Shown: one piece after another, positions 18,176-26,967 of the stretch
How positions within the stretch are numbered: position 1 is the first letter of the stretch
Layout of the letters: every line of letters starts with the position of its first letter
Source: Blastocatellia bacterium
GTDB lineage: Bacteria > Acidobacteriota > Blastocatellia > HR10
Assembly: GCA_035573895.1 (NCBI GenBank)
Contig: DATLZR010000040.1
Span: forward strand, 1-64,000
Reading direction: 5' to 3'
Length of the DNA stretch: 64,000 nucleotides
Position numbers and translations under genes: made by a program
Notes under the pieces: generated by a model
What the model was told of the DNA's origin: nothing
The model's database searches: none
Seen by the model: the letters and a program-made list of their open reading frames with translations, nothing else

Positions 18176-19504
18176 ATGAGGTACGCGATCAAATCATTCA
18201 GTCTTAGCCTGATGCTGCTCAACGTTGCTTTGGGCGGATGCATCAGTAGCCCTGTGGTAGGTGGAAATAACAGAGAGAGCGGAGACAGTAGCGTCTTTCC
18301 TAACCCGGCCAGGCTCTACACGAAATGGAACTCGTGGAAGGATTCGGTGGAGTGGTCTCAGGAAGACAAAGAGAATGCCGTCCGCTATACGGAAGTGATC
18401 TTTGCCGTCCCCCTCGGCGAGATCGAGCACATGCGCCAGCTCAAGCACGCCCTCAATCCAAATGTAAAACTCCTCCGCTACATCAACATCTGGCCCCGGG
18501 GCGCAGAAAAGTTAGCCGATTACACAGACCGGATGCTGATCCACCGCGATTGGCCCAATCAGAACGGCGTTATCCTTAGATTCCGAAGCCTTGAAGATGA
18601 GTGCGGTCGTGACATTGTGGATGTCTCGCGCCGGGAAACACGGGAGGAAATGGCACGAGTGATCGAGATTTTGCTCGATCCCCAGGGCGAATACCGCTAC
18701 GACGGCATCTTCTTTGATCTGTCTGCTTGGGAAGCACTGTGGTATGAGGTCTCAGCTTTGGACGTGACCTTGCCCGGTGACCCGGAGTGCAAACCGATCC
18801 GCAGAAGCGACAAGAACGCTCCTTTTGTCACAAACGATTACTACCATAAGTCAGCCGATTTCCTGGTGGCGTATCACAAATTCCTCAGAGAGCGCGCCAT
18901 CGGGGAGAAGATGCACATCTTCAACGGGATGCCCAATGAGCCTGACGATTGGGCTTTCGCTCCGCCAGGCTTTCAAAACAGCGACTTTTATCTGAGCCAG
19001 TATCTGGACACCGCCCGAGTGGACGGCGGGCAGATGGATACAACCTTTGTTCATGGGCAAGGTAAGGCAACGGAAGAGAGATGGCTGTTTCAGTTGGAGA
19101 TGATGCGGAGATTTATCACGCACGACCCGCCGAAATACTTTCTGGCGAAGGTGCACAGTGAAGACGATGACAAGCTGGAGTATGGCTTTGCCTCGTATCT
19201 GCTCGGAACAGACGGTCGCCATGCGCTGTTTGGGGCAATGGGAAGGGCGGATTGGGACACCAACCCAATTATGAGAGCGCCCCTGGGAAATTTCGTGGGA
19301 GACTATCAGCCGATAGCAGGGCTTTCGTATGTGTTTCAGCGGCAGTTTGAAAACGGGATCGTCATCGTGAATGCCCATTCGAGTCTGGAGCAGATGGTCG
19401 TATTGCCGATAGGTCGGTATCAGGATGTGCGTCGAGGGACAATCCATCAGAGCGCCATCTCCATTCCCGCGCAGTCGGGGCGAATTCTGATAAAAATACA
19501 GTGA
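18176..19504 (+). CDS. Lipoprotein, putative glycoside hydrolase (GHL15-like)
   Basis: 442 residues with a lipoprotein signal: hydrophobic core, then ALGGC with Cys22 as the probable lipidation site. The body reads like the hypothetical glycosidase families related to GH114/GHL15: an early strand VKLLRYINIWPRG and the strand-end acid YDGIFFDLSAW, typical of TIM-barrel glycosidases, then NGMPNEPDDW and FASYLLGTDGRHALFG. The catalytic acids cannot be assigned with confidence. Being a lipoprotein, it would stay membrane-anchored while its neighbours are released. The next gene starts 13 bases after its stop, supporting one operon. Confidence 0.65.
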   Translation: MRYAIKSFSLSLMLLNVALGGCISSPVVGGNNRESGDSSVFPNPARLYTKWNSWKDSVEWSQEDKENAVRYTEVIFAVPLGEIEHMRQLKHALNPNVKLLRYINIWPRGAEKLADYTDRMLIHRDWPNQNGVILRFRSLEDECGRDIVDVSRRETREEMARVIEILLDPQGEYRYDGIFFDLSAWEALWYEVSALDVTLPGDPECKPIRRSDKNAPFVTNDYYHKSADFLVAYHKFLRERAIGEKMHIFNGMPNEPDDWAFAPPGFQNSDFYLSQYLDTARVDGGQMDTTFVHGQGKATEERWLFQLEMMRRFITHDPPKYFLAKVHSEDDDKLEYGFASYLLGTDGRHALFGAMGRADWDTNPIMRAPLGNFVGDYQPIAGLSYVFQRQFENGIVIVNAHSSLEQMVVLPIGRYQDVRRGTIHQSAISIPAQSGRILIKIQ

Positions 19505-19517
19505 GAGGTGAACGAAG

Positions 19518-20831
19518 ATGAATCGCAAGCTACCTATCTTTTTAATCACGCTGATCACTGTGGCCGTGAGTTGCGCCGTGCTAACAGTCTCGGGGTCTTC
19601 ATCGGCAGCTCAGGCCACCGATGACTTCACTCCCTGCACTGGCTACGGCACTCCACCGCGCGGTGCAGCGGGCCAACTCGGCCCGTGGGCTAACCGACTC
19701 ATGATTGCCTATTCCGACGACGGGCTCACTTGGACCCGCGCCAACCGCATCCTGTCGGACCAGGCCGACGTGCCCGACGCCATCGTGGACGACGACGGTG
19801 TGCTGCGGGTGTACTACGTCACCTGGTGTCCCCAGGAGGTCCACAACAAGACTGTGGTGGCCCTCTCGTCGGACGGCGGCCAGACCTGGAGATACCGCCG
19901 GGTGAGGATCAACGGGCTGGCTCCAGGCCAGCCTGACGCTGTGGACCCGGACATCGTCCGCACGCCTGATGGAAAGTGGCGGCTCTATTTCACCAGCGCG
20001 CCACCCGGCCCGGGCGGCGGCCCCCCACGCACCTACTCTGCCCTCTCCGACGACGGCTTCACCTTTCAACTCGAAGCAGGCTATCGCCTCTCCGTGGAGA
20101 GTAGGGGTGTCCTCGACCCGTCTGCGCTTTTGATCGGCGACACGTGGCACCTGTTTGCCGGGGGGCAGGTCACCACGCCCGGTGCCAACTGGCACGCTAC
20201 TTCCACCGACGGCCTCAACTTCACTCGTCAGGCCGACTTCTCCACCGGCAATATGACGATGGCCAATGGTCTGGCCGTAGAGGGCGGCTACCGCTTTTAC
20301 GGCTTCCGCTTGGCCGCTAACCCGCCGCCTCCACCACCAGCGATCCCACCGATGGCCATCTACTCAATATTTACCACCGATGGGGTAACGTGGAAGGTGG
20401 ACTCCGAGGCGCGCTTGTCGCCGGACCCATCGGCCAGCTTGGAGGCCCTGGGCGTCAAGGACCCGGCTGTGGCCCGCTTGCGCAATGGCCGCTATATCAT
20501 GATCTACGTCACCACCATCCCGGAGTACCTGGCTAACAGGTCCGCCCAAACTCAATCGTCAACATCCAATATCCAGTCTCCCTCCTTTCTCTCCCTCCAC
20601 GCCTGCAACACGGTAACGACCGACGCCGCTGACCCTCGCAATCACCAGCCCTATCTAGCCCGATTGGAGGGTAGGACGAACTGGAGCCTGGTGCCTGGCC
20701 AGACGCCTTACCGCAGTAGCGTACCTGACTTTATCCGCCGGGGCAGCACAACCTACGCTTACACCCCGGGTCAGGATCCGGCCGGTTGCGCCCAGCCGAG
20801 ACCACCTGTCAGACTGATTGAACAAAGGTGA
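19518..20831 (+). CDS. Secreted five-Asp-box beta-propeller protein (sialidase/GH43-like fold)
   Basis: 437 residues with a signal peptide (about 1-33). The mature part contains five Asp-box-type turns: YSDDGLTWTR, SSDGGQTWRY, LSDDGFTFQ, STDGLNFTR and TTDGVTWKV. Regular spacing of such S-x-D-x-G-x-T-W turns marks a beta-propeller as in sialidases and related glycosidases. A proline run (NPPPPPPAIPP) interrupts one blade and a Ser/Gln/Asn-rich stretch interrupts a later one. No arginine triad is certain, so it could be a hydrolase or a binding protein. GTGAGAGGTGAACGAAG precedes the ATG. Its proline/glycine-rich, GC-rich style differs a little from neighbours, a weak hint of separate origin. 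Confidence 0.7.
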   Translation: MNRKLPIFLITLITVAVSCAVLTVSGSSSAAQATDDFTPCTGYGTPPRGAAGQLGPWANRLMIAYSDDGLTWTRANRILSDQADVPDAIVDDDGVLRVYYVTWCPQEVHNKTVVALSSDGGQTWRYRRVRINGLAPGQPDAVDPDIVRTPDGKWRLYFTSAPPGPGGGPPRTYSALSDDGFTFQLEAGYRLSVESRGVLDPSALLIGDTWHLFAGGQVTTPGANWHATSTDGLNFTRQADFSTGNMTMANGLAVEGGYRFYGFRLAANPPPPPPAIPPMAIYSIFTTDGVTWKVDSEARLSPDPSASLEALGVKDPAVARLRNGRYIMIYVTTIPEYLANRSAQTQSSTSNIQSPSFLSLHACNTVTTDAADPRNHQPYLARLEGRTNWSLVPGQTPYRSSVPDFIRRGSTTYAYTPGQDPAGCAQPRPPVRLIEQR

Positions 20832-20870
20832 AGAGTGTGATCCCGATAGCATTTCGTGGGAGGTGAGACG

Positions 20871-22466
20871 ATGAGACGACTGCGTAGAACTCTCAGCATC
20901 GGTCTGGTGCTGCTTGCTGTGGTTTTGAACGGGGGCGGCGGGAACACAGCAAGCCAAACGGCAGGCGCGGATCGCCCGAACATCATTTTCATTCTCACCG
21001 ACGATCTGGACGCCCACTCCATCGCGTTCATGCCCAAATTAAAAGCCCTGCTCATAGATCAGGGCGTGTCGTTCTCGAACTTCTTCGTCAGTTTCTCCCT
21101 CTGTTGCCCGTCGCGGGCGACGATCCTGCGCGGCCAATACGCCCACAACACGCAAATATTGGCCAATCGCCCACCCGATGGAGGCTTTGAAAAATTCCAT
21201 TCCTTGGGTGAGGAGAACTCGACGGTCGCCACCTGGTTGCAGGCCGCCGGGTACAGGACGATGTACGTCGGCAAGTATCTGAACGGCTATCCTCAAGGTG
21301 TTGCGCTCACATATGTCCCGCCGGGCTGGACTGAGTGGTACAGCCCCGTAAAAGGCAATCCGTACAGCGAGTACAACTACACGCTCAACGAAAACGGCAA
21401 GCTCGTCACCTACGGCAACAAACCCGAAGACTACGGCACCGACGTCTATGCCCGCAAATCTGTTGATTTCATCCAGCGCATGGCCAAAGAAGGAAAGCCG
21501 TTCTTTATTCATTTGTCCGTCTATGCTCCCCACGGTCCGGCCACGCCCGCGCCCCGACACGAAAATATGTTCCCTGATGTCAGGGCACCGCGCACGCCCA
21601 ACTTCAACGAAGAGGAGGTCAGCGACAAGCCCGCGTATATCCGCGACCGGGCACCTTTACCTTCGAGCGCAATCGCTTTGATTGATGAGCAGTATCGCAA
21701 GCGGCTGCAATCGCTACAGGCCGTGGATGACGCCCTTGCATCGGTTATTGATGCGCTCAAAGCCACCAACCAACTCGACAAAACCTACATTTTCTTCTCC
21801 TCAGATAACGGCTTTCACCTGGGTAACCATCGCTTGGCGATGGGCAAGGTAGCACCCTACGAAGAAGACATTCGCGTGCCGCTGATCGTCCGCGGGCCGG
21901 GCGTTCCTGCTGGTCGAACGATAGACCATCTGGTGGGCAACGTGGATCTGGCGCCGACCTGGGCGGAGCTGGCGGGAGCGAAAGTCCCCGATTTCGTTGA
22001 CGGGCGCTCGCTCGTACCCTTGCTCGGCAAGACTCCGCCGCCAATAGAAAGCTGGCGCCAGGCTTTGTTGCTGGAGAATGGTCCCGTGAATCCTCAAAGA
22101 AGAAGGCTTCGACGGGGCAATTTCCGCACTGCGCTGAACGGTGTGCTGGAGCCGGAGGATTCGCTACCCGGTCGTCCACAGCAAAGACCACGAGGAGCAA
22201 TCCCTGCCTATCGGGGCATCCGCACGCGCGATCATCTCTATGTCGAGTATGTGACGGGAGAGCGTGAGCTTTATGATCTGAGGCGTGATCCCTACCAGCT
22301 CCAGAATCTCTATTCCACGACCGATCCCCAGGTGCGGGCTCAGTTCTCGGAGTGGCTAGCAGCGCTCAGTCAATGCCGTGGAGAGGATTGTCGCACCGTG
22401 GACAGAGTGCCTCCCGGCATCCGCTCGACCGGTCGGCGTTTGCCAATCGCTCGGGAAGAGAGATAG
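20871..22466 (+). CDS. Secreted sulfatase, formylglycine-dependent (N-acetylglucosamine-6-sulfatase-like)
   Basis: 531 residues with a signal peptide (about 1-30). Typical sulfatase landmarks: metal-binding TDDLD after RPNIIFI (Asp44/Asp45), the formylglycine motif C78-C-P-S-R with Cys78 as modification site, the conserved VGKYLNGY segment, and late metal ligands in SSDNGFHLGNH. The overall sequence is closest in feel to GlcNAc-6-sulfatases. It hydrolyses sulfate esters on a glycan outside the cytoplasm and needs a formylglycine-generating or anaerobic maturase, which is not in this window. I choose the ATG at 20871 because GGGAGGTGAGACG precedes it; an in-frame GTG at 20856 lies within that site. 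Confidence 0.9.
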   Translation: MRRLRRTLSIGLVLLAVVLNGGGGNTASQTAGADRPNIIFILTDDLDAHSIAFMPKLKALLIDQGVSFSNFFVSFSLCCPSRATILRGQYAHNTQILANRPPDGGFEKFHSLGEENSTVATWLQAAGYRTMYVGKYLNGYPQGVALTYVPPGWTEWYSPVKGNPYSEYNYTLNENGKLVTYGNKPEDYGTDVYARKSVDFIQRMAKEGKPFFIHLSVYAPHGPATPAPRHENMFPDVRAPRTPNFNEEEVSDKPAYIRDRAPLPSSAIALIDEQYRKRLQSLQAVDDALASVIDALKATNQLDKTYIFFSSDNGFHLGNHRLAMGKVAPYEEDIRVPLIVRGPGVPAGRTIDHLVGNVDLAPTWAELAGAKVPDFVDGRSLVPLLGKTPPPIESWRQALLLENGPVNPQRRRLRRGNFRTALNGVLEPEDSLPGRPQQRPRGAIPAYRGIRTRDHLYVEYVTGERELYDLRRDPYQLQNLYSTTDPQVRAQFSEWLAALSQCRGEDCRTVDRVPPGIRSTGRRLPIAREER

Positions 22467-22794
22467 TCGGAGTGAGCGGACAGAAGACGCAGATTCCAGG
22501 CTCATCCTCCGCCCGGCCATAAGAAGAAGTGTCGCCGATTGTCGTGCCGTCTTTTCATGGGGGATGGTGAAGACCGCGGAGCGCTCGCTTTGAGCGCGCC
22601 TCTTGATCAAAAGCAGCAAAGGGCACGCAATGTGCATGCGCTCCCCAAGGAATTTCGGAGGAGTCTTTCATTGGCGCCGGATGGCATCCGGAACCCATAA
22701 AAATTTCACCGCCAATGGACACGGATGGACACTGACGGGTATCCTCAACCGTGCTGATCCGTGTTCACAATGGTGATTTTCGGAAGGGTTTACG
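22467..22794. other. Spacer of 328 bases carrying a family-B repeat
   Basis: Between the sulfatase and the last glycosidase-like gene. No gene is visible. The 3' half is occupied by an inverted repeat (see 22706-22776), which places repeat DNA in the leader of the next gene. Confidence 0.6.
22706..22776. repeat. Dispersed palindrome, family B, copy 1
   Basis: Left arm TCACCGCCAATGGACACGGA (from 22706) and right arm ATCCGTGTTCACAATGGTGA (22757-22776) form an imperfect inverted repeat about 30 bases apart. The wording (GGACACGGAT...ATCCGTGTTC) recurs in degenerate form near 30124 and 55557. Confidence 0.55.
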
Positions 22795-24024
22795 ATGAGG
22801 AGATCGTGTGTTGCTCTCATAATGCTGCTGTCGCTGGGAGTGCCGCGAGCCGCTTTCGCAGAGCCTCCGAGCGAATACGCTGACCTGTATGCCCTCTTAG
22901 ATCAACGACTAACAGCAGCAGATCGGGTGCTGTCCTCACGCTGGAACGGCGAGAGGTTTCCAGTAGTGTTCGCCGCCGAACTTCTCGCCGCCAATGGCAA
23001 TCAGGGCGAGCGCCTTCTGACGGAGGAAACCTGGCAGGGAGTTCTGGTAAGCCTTGATCGGCTACAACTTTTAGGGGTGCGGGGAGTCAAACTGGCCATC
23101 GTTTATCCCATTCTCCTGCCCGGTTTCCCGCGGTCGGCGGAGTATCTGGCGTTCTACAAACGACTGGCCGAGGAGTTGCGCCGACGGGGATTGAAAATCC
23201 TCGTGGGAATGGGGCCGGCGTTTAAGCCATCGGCACTCGGAGCGCTTCCGGTGCAATCCTATTATGCCTCTCTCACATTTCAACGCTACAAGCGCGAGAA
23301 GCGTCAGATGGCCGAAACGATCATCCGCGAGATCCGACCCGATTTCCTCACTATCGAGAACGAACCTCACACGGCCTGGGAGAACACGGGCTTGCCATTC
23401 ACCGTTGCCAACTTCACCGATGTCGTGCGCACGGTGCTCGATGGGCTGGATCGTTCGGGCGTGCTCGTGGGAGCCGGTGCGGGCACCTGGGACGCGCTGG
23501 CCTATTTTGAGTCGCTGGCCCGGTCAACCACGGTAGATTATCTCGACCTGCATCTCTATCCCATCAATTTCGATTTCCTGCTCGATCGCCCCTTTCGGAT
23601 TGCTGAACTGGCCGAGCGTTACGGAAAACGACTGATTTTAGGGGAAGCCTGGCTCTATAAGGCGCGGGACTGGGAGCTGCTCGTCCCCGCCCTCGTCACG
23701 GCGACGGAGCTTTTCTCCCGCGATGTCTTCAGTTTCTGGGAGCCGCTTGACGTGCGCTTTGTCGAAGTGGTGGGAAAGCTCGCTCACGTGCTTCGTTTAG
23801 AACTGGCCTCATTTTTCTGGATGCGCTACTTCTTCGGGTACATCGAGTATAATGCCGCGACCAAGGGGTTGTCGGCGAGCGAGCTGTTCTCGCTGGCGAA
23901 TCGAGCGGCAGCGCAAAACATGCTCCAGGATCCACCTCGGTTGACCCGCACGGGAGAAGCCTTTCACCGGCTCGCCACCGAGGCGAATGCAGCCAGGGGT
24001 CGTGCCCTCTCCAGGGCCGAGTAG
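22795..24024 (+). CDS. Secreted clan GH-A-like glycoside hydrolase
   Basis: 409 residues with a signal peptide ending near AAFAEP (about residue 23). The rest looks like a TIM barrel with acid/base Glu190 in LTIENEPHTAW and nucleophile Glu284 in RLILGEAWLY, the clan GH-A spacing. It is not an obvious copy of the repeated modules upstream and may belong to another family. GGAAGGGTTTACG precedes the ATG. Its 3' end overlaps the convergent HxlR-type gene by about 60 bases. It is the last gene of the plus-strand island and probably acts on the same glycan. Confidence 0.7.
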   Translation: MRRSCVALIMLLSLGVPRAAFAEPPSEYADLYALLDQRLTAADRVLSSRWNGERFPVVFAAELLAANGNQGERLLTEETWQGVLVSLDRLQLLGVRGVKLAIVYPILLPGFPRSAEYLAFYKRLAEELRRRGLKILVGMGPAFKPSALGALPVQSYYASLTFQRYKREKRQMAETIIREIRPDFLTIENEPHTAWENTGLPFTVANFTDVVRTVLDGLDRSGVLVGAGAGTWDALAYFESLARSTTVDYLDLHLYPINFDFLLDRPFRIAELAERYGKRLILGEAWLYKARDWELLVPALVTATELFSRDVFSFWEPLDVRFVEVVGKLAHVLRLELASFFWMRYFFGYIEYNAATKGLSASELFSLANRAAAQNMLQDPPRLTRTGEAFHRLATEANAARGRALSRAE

Positions 24025-24569
24025 ACGACGCGCACGGGACGCTCGGCCGAGACCGTGCGTGTGATGAGTCCCAGGGCTTCCAATCGGCGGAGCCGTTCCG
24101 AGAGAACTTTGCTGCTGATTCCCGGTAGCGCCCGTTTCAGTTCACTCGTGCGATGAGGTCGTTGTAAAAGAAGTCCGAGAATCCTACGCATCCACTTGCA
24201 GTGTAAAACCACGACCACCGTCTCCGGCGCGATCCCGTTCTGCAGAAGGTGATCAAGCAGGGGGCTGAGGCGGCGGCCGTCGGGCGTCAGCCGATATTCC
24301 ACATGACGGGGATAGCCGCCCCGCTCCCAGCGGGACACGAGACCGGCCCGTTGAAGCTCATCCAGTCGCGCGTGAAGGACTTTTGCCCGAAGTCCCGGCA
24401 GCGCCCGGAGCAACTCCGCCGTTCGACGAGGCCGCGCCCGCAACTCGCTCAGAATGTGCAGCGTCCACTTGCACTTGAAAAGCTCCAGCCACTCTCCCTC
24501 ATATTGAGACGGAGCCGTCGCTACCGACGACCATCCGAACAACGATGATTCCTTCACCTCCGCTGCCAT
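23964..24569 (-). CDS. HxlR-type transcriptional regulator with two tandem winged-helix domains
   Basis: About 201 residues made of two homologous halves. The first, about residues 20-100, has CKWTLHILSELRARPRRTAEL then RALPGLRAKVLHARL. The second, about 110-190, has CKWMRRILGLLLQRPHRTSEL then RALPGISSKVLSERL. Each is an HxlR/MarR-like winged helix with the family Cys-Lys-Trp. Most HxlR proteins have one such domain and dimerise, so this may act as a covalent pseudo-dimer. The start is ATG 24569 or ATG 24590; neither has a clear ribosome site. It faces the glycan island tail to tail and is a candidate regulator of it or of the polyamine genes. Possible effectors are unknown. Confidence 0.8.
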   Translation of the reverse strand: MAAEVKESSLFGWSSVATAPSQYEGEWLELFKCKWTLHILSELRARPRRTAELLRALPGLRAKVLHARLDELQRAGLVSRWERGGYPRHVEYRLTPDGRRLSPLLDHLLQNGIAPETVVVVLHCKWMRRILGLLLQRPHRTSELKRALPGISSKVLSERLRRLEALGLITRTVSAERPVRVVYSALERARPLAAFASVASR

Positions 24570-24956
24570 AGGGACGTAATTTACACACATCCGGTTGAAT
24601 CGGCAATGCCCTCCACAATTGTACGATCTTAAAAAGCCCGAGCAGGCTGGCGCGACGTTCGACAAATTCAGAAGCTGCTTCTGCTCTCCGTCCGCGCGAG
24701 TTCGTGACCGGTGACGGCGTTCACCGGGACTCCTCGTATTTTGCGCGGCAAGATTTCTGGAGCGTGGCGTCAGGACAAGGGAACGGGTCTTCATCCGCTG
24801 CTCAAGTCGGTGAGAATGAAGCTCCTGCATGACTCTGGGGAATCACTGCCGGGAAGAAACGTCAAAAAGCCCGGGTTCCAGAAGACGCAGGGGCGGGCCG
24901 GAGTCTCGGCCATCATCGAACTACGGCTTTGAGAGAGAAGCTCACCCAGTCTTTGC
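24570..24956. other. Spacer of 387 bases upstream of the HxlR-type gene
   Basis: No gene seen. Just before the regulator start are two small perfect or near-perfect palindromes, GTAATTTAC (24576-24584) and ACAATTGT (24615-24622), that could be operator half-sites for autoregulation. The second overlaps a minus-strand TACAAT hexamer usable as a -10 box, without a good -35. A family-A half element (TTCATCCGCTG) lies near 24790. Confidence 0.35.
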
Positions 24957-25880
24957 TCAAAGGCTCGTCGTGCCATCGCGAGGAAGATCGCTGGCGAAGA
25001 CGTAACCGAGACATTTGTAGATGAGTTTGGCCGTCGTGAAGCTGGAGGCCGTGGGACCAGCCAGGGGGCACAACTCGGTCACGTCCATTCCCACAATTGT
25101 CCTTCTCTCGGCCACCTGGCGAACGAGAGTGAGCGTCTCATACCAGGACAATCCCCCTGGTTCCGGCGTCCCCGTCGCAGGGATGAGCGACGGGTCGAGG
25201 CCATCCACATCAATCGTCAGGTAAACGTGCGAGCTTAAGCGGGCGATGACCGCTTCGATCCAATCGCGTCGGCCCACGATGTCCTTGGCGAAGAAGATCG
25301 TCACGGGCAGATGTGGCAAAGCGCGGGCTTCCTCGCGGCTGAGCGACCGCACGCCGACTTGAACGACCGGGCAGTGCTCGACCATGCGCGCCGCCACGCA
25401 CGCATGATTATAGGGCGTGCCCTCGTAGGACGACCGCAAATCCGCATGCGCGTCAATCTGCAAGACGGTGAGGTCGGGATAGTGCTGGGCGAAGGCGGCG
25501 ACAATGGGGGCGGAGATGGAATGTTCGCCGCCAAGCGTGCAGAGAAATTTCCCGGAAGCGAGCCATCGGCGAGATTGCTCATAGAGGCGATTCATCACTT
25601 CCTCAATCGGACCGGTCACGCACGCGGGAGGCAACGTGTGAATACCAAGCCGATAGACCTCGCCCCCCAGCTCTTCGTCATAGAGTTCGAGATGATGGGA
25701 GGCCTCGATGATGGCGCGCGGTCCCTGGGCGGTCCCCTTCAGGTACGTGGTAGTTGCTTCAAACGGGACGGGCCAGATGAGAATTCGAGCGCGGTCATAA
25801 TCGGTACACTCGCCGTCAACCCCTCCGAAGTTGAAACTCAATGACGATTCGCTCATAGGGGATGCGACCCGCTGACTCAC
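24957..25880 (-). CDS. speB: Agmatinase / ureohydrolase
   Basis: 307 residues of the arginase fold, hydrolysing agmatine to putrescine and urea with a di-manganese centre. Metal ligands are visible in GGEHSIS, QIDAHADLRSSYEG and LTIDVDGLDPSLIPATGTPEPGG. The last loop, with glycine after the TGTPEP box, fits the agmatinase rather than arginase side of the family. The start is a GTG preceded by GGAG nine bases upstream. It is third in the order speA, DHS-like gene, speB, which supports the agmatine route: arginine decarboxylase makes the agmatine used here. Confidence 0.92.
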   Translation of the reverse strand: MSQRVASPMSESSLSFNFGGVDGECTDYDRARILIWPVPFEATTTYLKGTAQGPRAIIEASHHLELYDEELGGEVYRLGIHTLPPACVTGPIEEVMNRLYEQSRRWLASGKFLCTLGGEHSISAPIVAAFAQHYPDLTVLQIDAHADLRSSYEGTPYNHACVAARMVEHCPVVQVGVRSLSREEARALPHLPVTIFFAKDIVGRRDWIEAVIARLSSHVYLTIDVDGLDPSLIPATGTPEPGGLSWYETLTLVRQVAERRTIVGMDVTELCPLAGPTASSFTTAKLIYKCLGYVFASDLPRDGTTSL

Positions 25881-25908
25881 GACACCAACTCCAGGTGCCG
25901 GGCCGTGA

Positions 25909-26961
25909 TCAATAGCTGACCTTCAGCTCACGTCCCATCGTGAAGACGGGACGACGGCGAATCTTCGCTTCCCTCATGGCGCTCTGCGTCAAGGCCGTGA
26001 CCAGAAGCGGCATGGCGATCGTCGCATCGCAGTAGACCGTGACCTTTTGCGCTCCTTTAGCAATCCCTCCCCAGCTCTGGGCTTCTTCCAGCGTTGCTCC
26101 GGATAGCGAGCCGTAGTGAGGGGGTTCGGTGATGACCTGGATGGCATACTGGTGGCCTCGCACATTCGCTTTGAGCATGGCCGCCGTCGCCTGCGCTTGC
26201 AGGAGGAAATTCTTGGGGCTGCCCCCGCCAAAGCAAATGATGCCCGTCTTGGGGGCCTGCGCGACGATGTGAGCGATCTCGATGACATCCTGGATGACGT
26301 CGAACTGAAGAATGGTCTTGCGCTCCACCCGACTGACGGCCAGGCCGACTCCGATAGAGGAATCGGCAATCGCCGGACAGAAGATGGGAATCTTCGATTT
26401 GTAGGCCGAGGTGAGGATGCCATCTTCGGAAGCGATCTCGGCCAGCTCGCGCCCGAGCAGATAGAGGAATTCCCGGGGCGAATAGGGGCGACTGAGGTCC
26501 AGTTGTGCGATGAAGTTCCCGATCCATTCATCGGCTTCGCGGAATTCGATCTCGCTGGCCAGCGTGTCATAGAGGCGATCCACCATCGCCTCCTGCAATT
26601 CCACATCGTTGAGATCGGTGCTGCCGATGTAATGGTATCGGCCGAGCGTCTCGTGCAGATCGTGGAAGAGATTGGCTCCGGTCGTGACGAGCACATCAAT
26701 GAACCGGTTCTTGATCAGATAGGTGACCAGACGACGCATCCCCGCCGGCACGATCATCCCGGCCAGGCCGAGGAAGATCGTGGCACTGTCGCCCAGCATT
26801 CGCTTCCAGAGATTGCGAGCGATGGCCATGTTGCGCCCCTGAAAGGAAATGCCCTCCATCTTGTCCAGCAGTCCCGCCACCGATCGGTCCCGGTCAATCT
26901 GTAACGGGCGCGTTGGCGTCGTCAAGAATTTCGTGCTTTTGGTTTTCCGTATGACCATCAT
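25909..26961 (-). CDS. Deoxyhypusine-synthase-like protein without the usual catalytic lysine
   Basis: 350 residues over the full length of the DHS fold. Landmarks include LGLAGMIVPAGMRRL, DVLVTTGANLFHDLHE and TEPPHYGSLSGAT. In eukaryotic enzymes the active-site lysine follows in SWGK; here the segment is AQSWGGIAKG, so position 299 is glycine and the nearest lysine is three residues on. DHS moves an aminobutyl group from spermidine to eIF5A, a protein bacteria lack; related enzymes make homospermidine. Seven bases from speA and about 30 from speB, it is clearly part of polyamine metabolism. The lost lysine suggests altered chemistry or a regulatory role. Family certain, reaction open. Confidence 0.85.
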   Translation of the reverse strand: MMVIRKTKSTKFLTTPTRPLQIDRDRSVAGLLDKMEGISFQGRNMAIARNLWKRMLGDSATIFLGLAGMIVPAGMRRLVTYLIKNRFIDVLVTTGANLFHDLHETLGRYHYIGSTDLNDVELQEAMVDRLYDTLASEIEFREADEWIGNFIAQLDLSRPYSPREFLYLLGRELAEIASEDGILTSAYKSKIPIFCPAIADSSIGVGLAVSRVERKTILQFDVIQDVIEIAHIVAQAPKTGIICFGGGSPKNFLLQAQATAAMLKANVRGHQYAIQVITEPPHYGSLSGATLEEAQSWGGIAKGAQKVTVYCDATIAMPLLVTALTQSAMREAKIRRRPVFTMGRELKVSY

Positions 26962-26967
26962 AGCGGC

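Noticed and set aside
24629-24655. Possible terminator AGCC...GGGCTTTTT on the minus strand
   Set aside because: The stem is only four to five base pairs, too weak to call.
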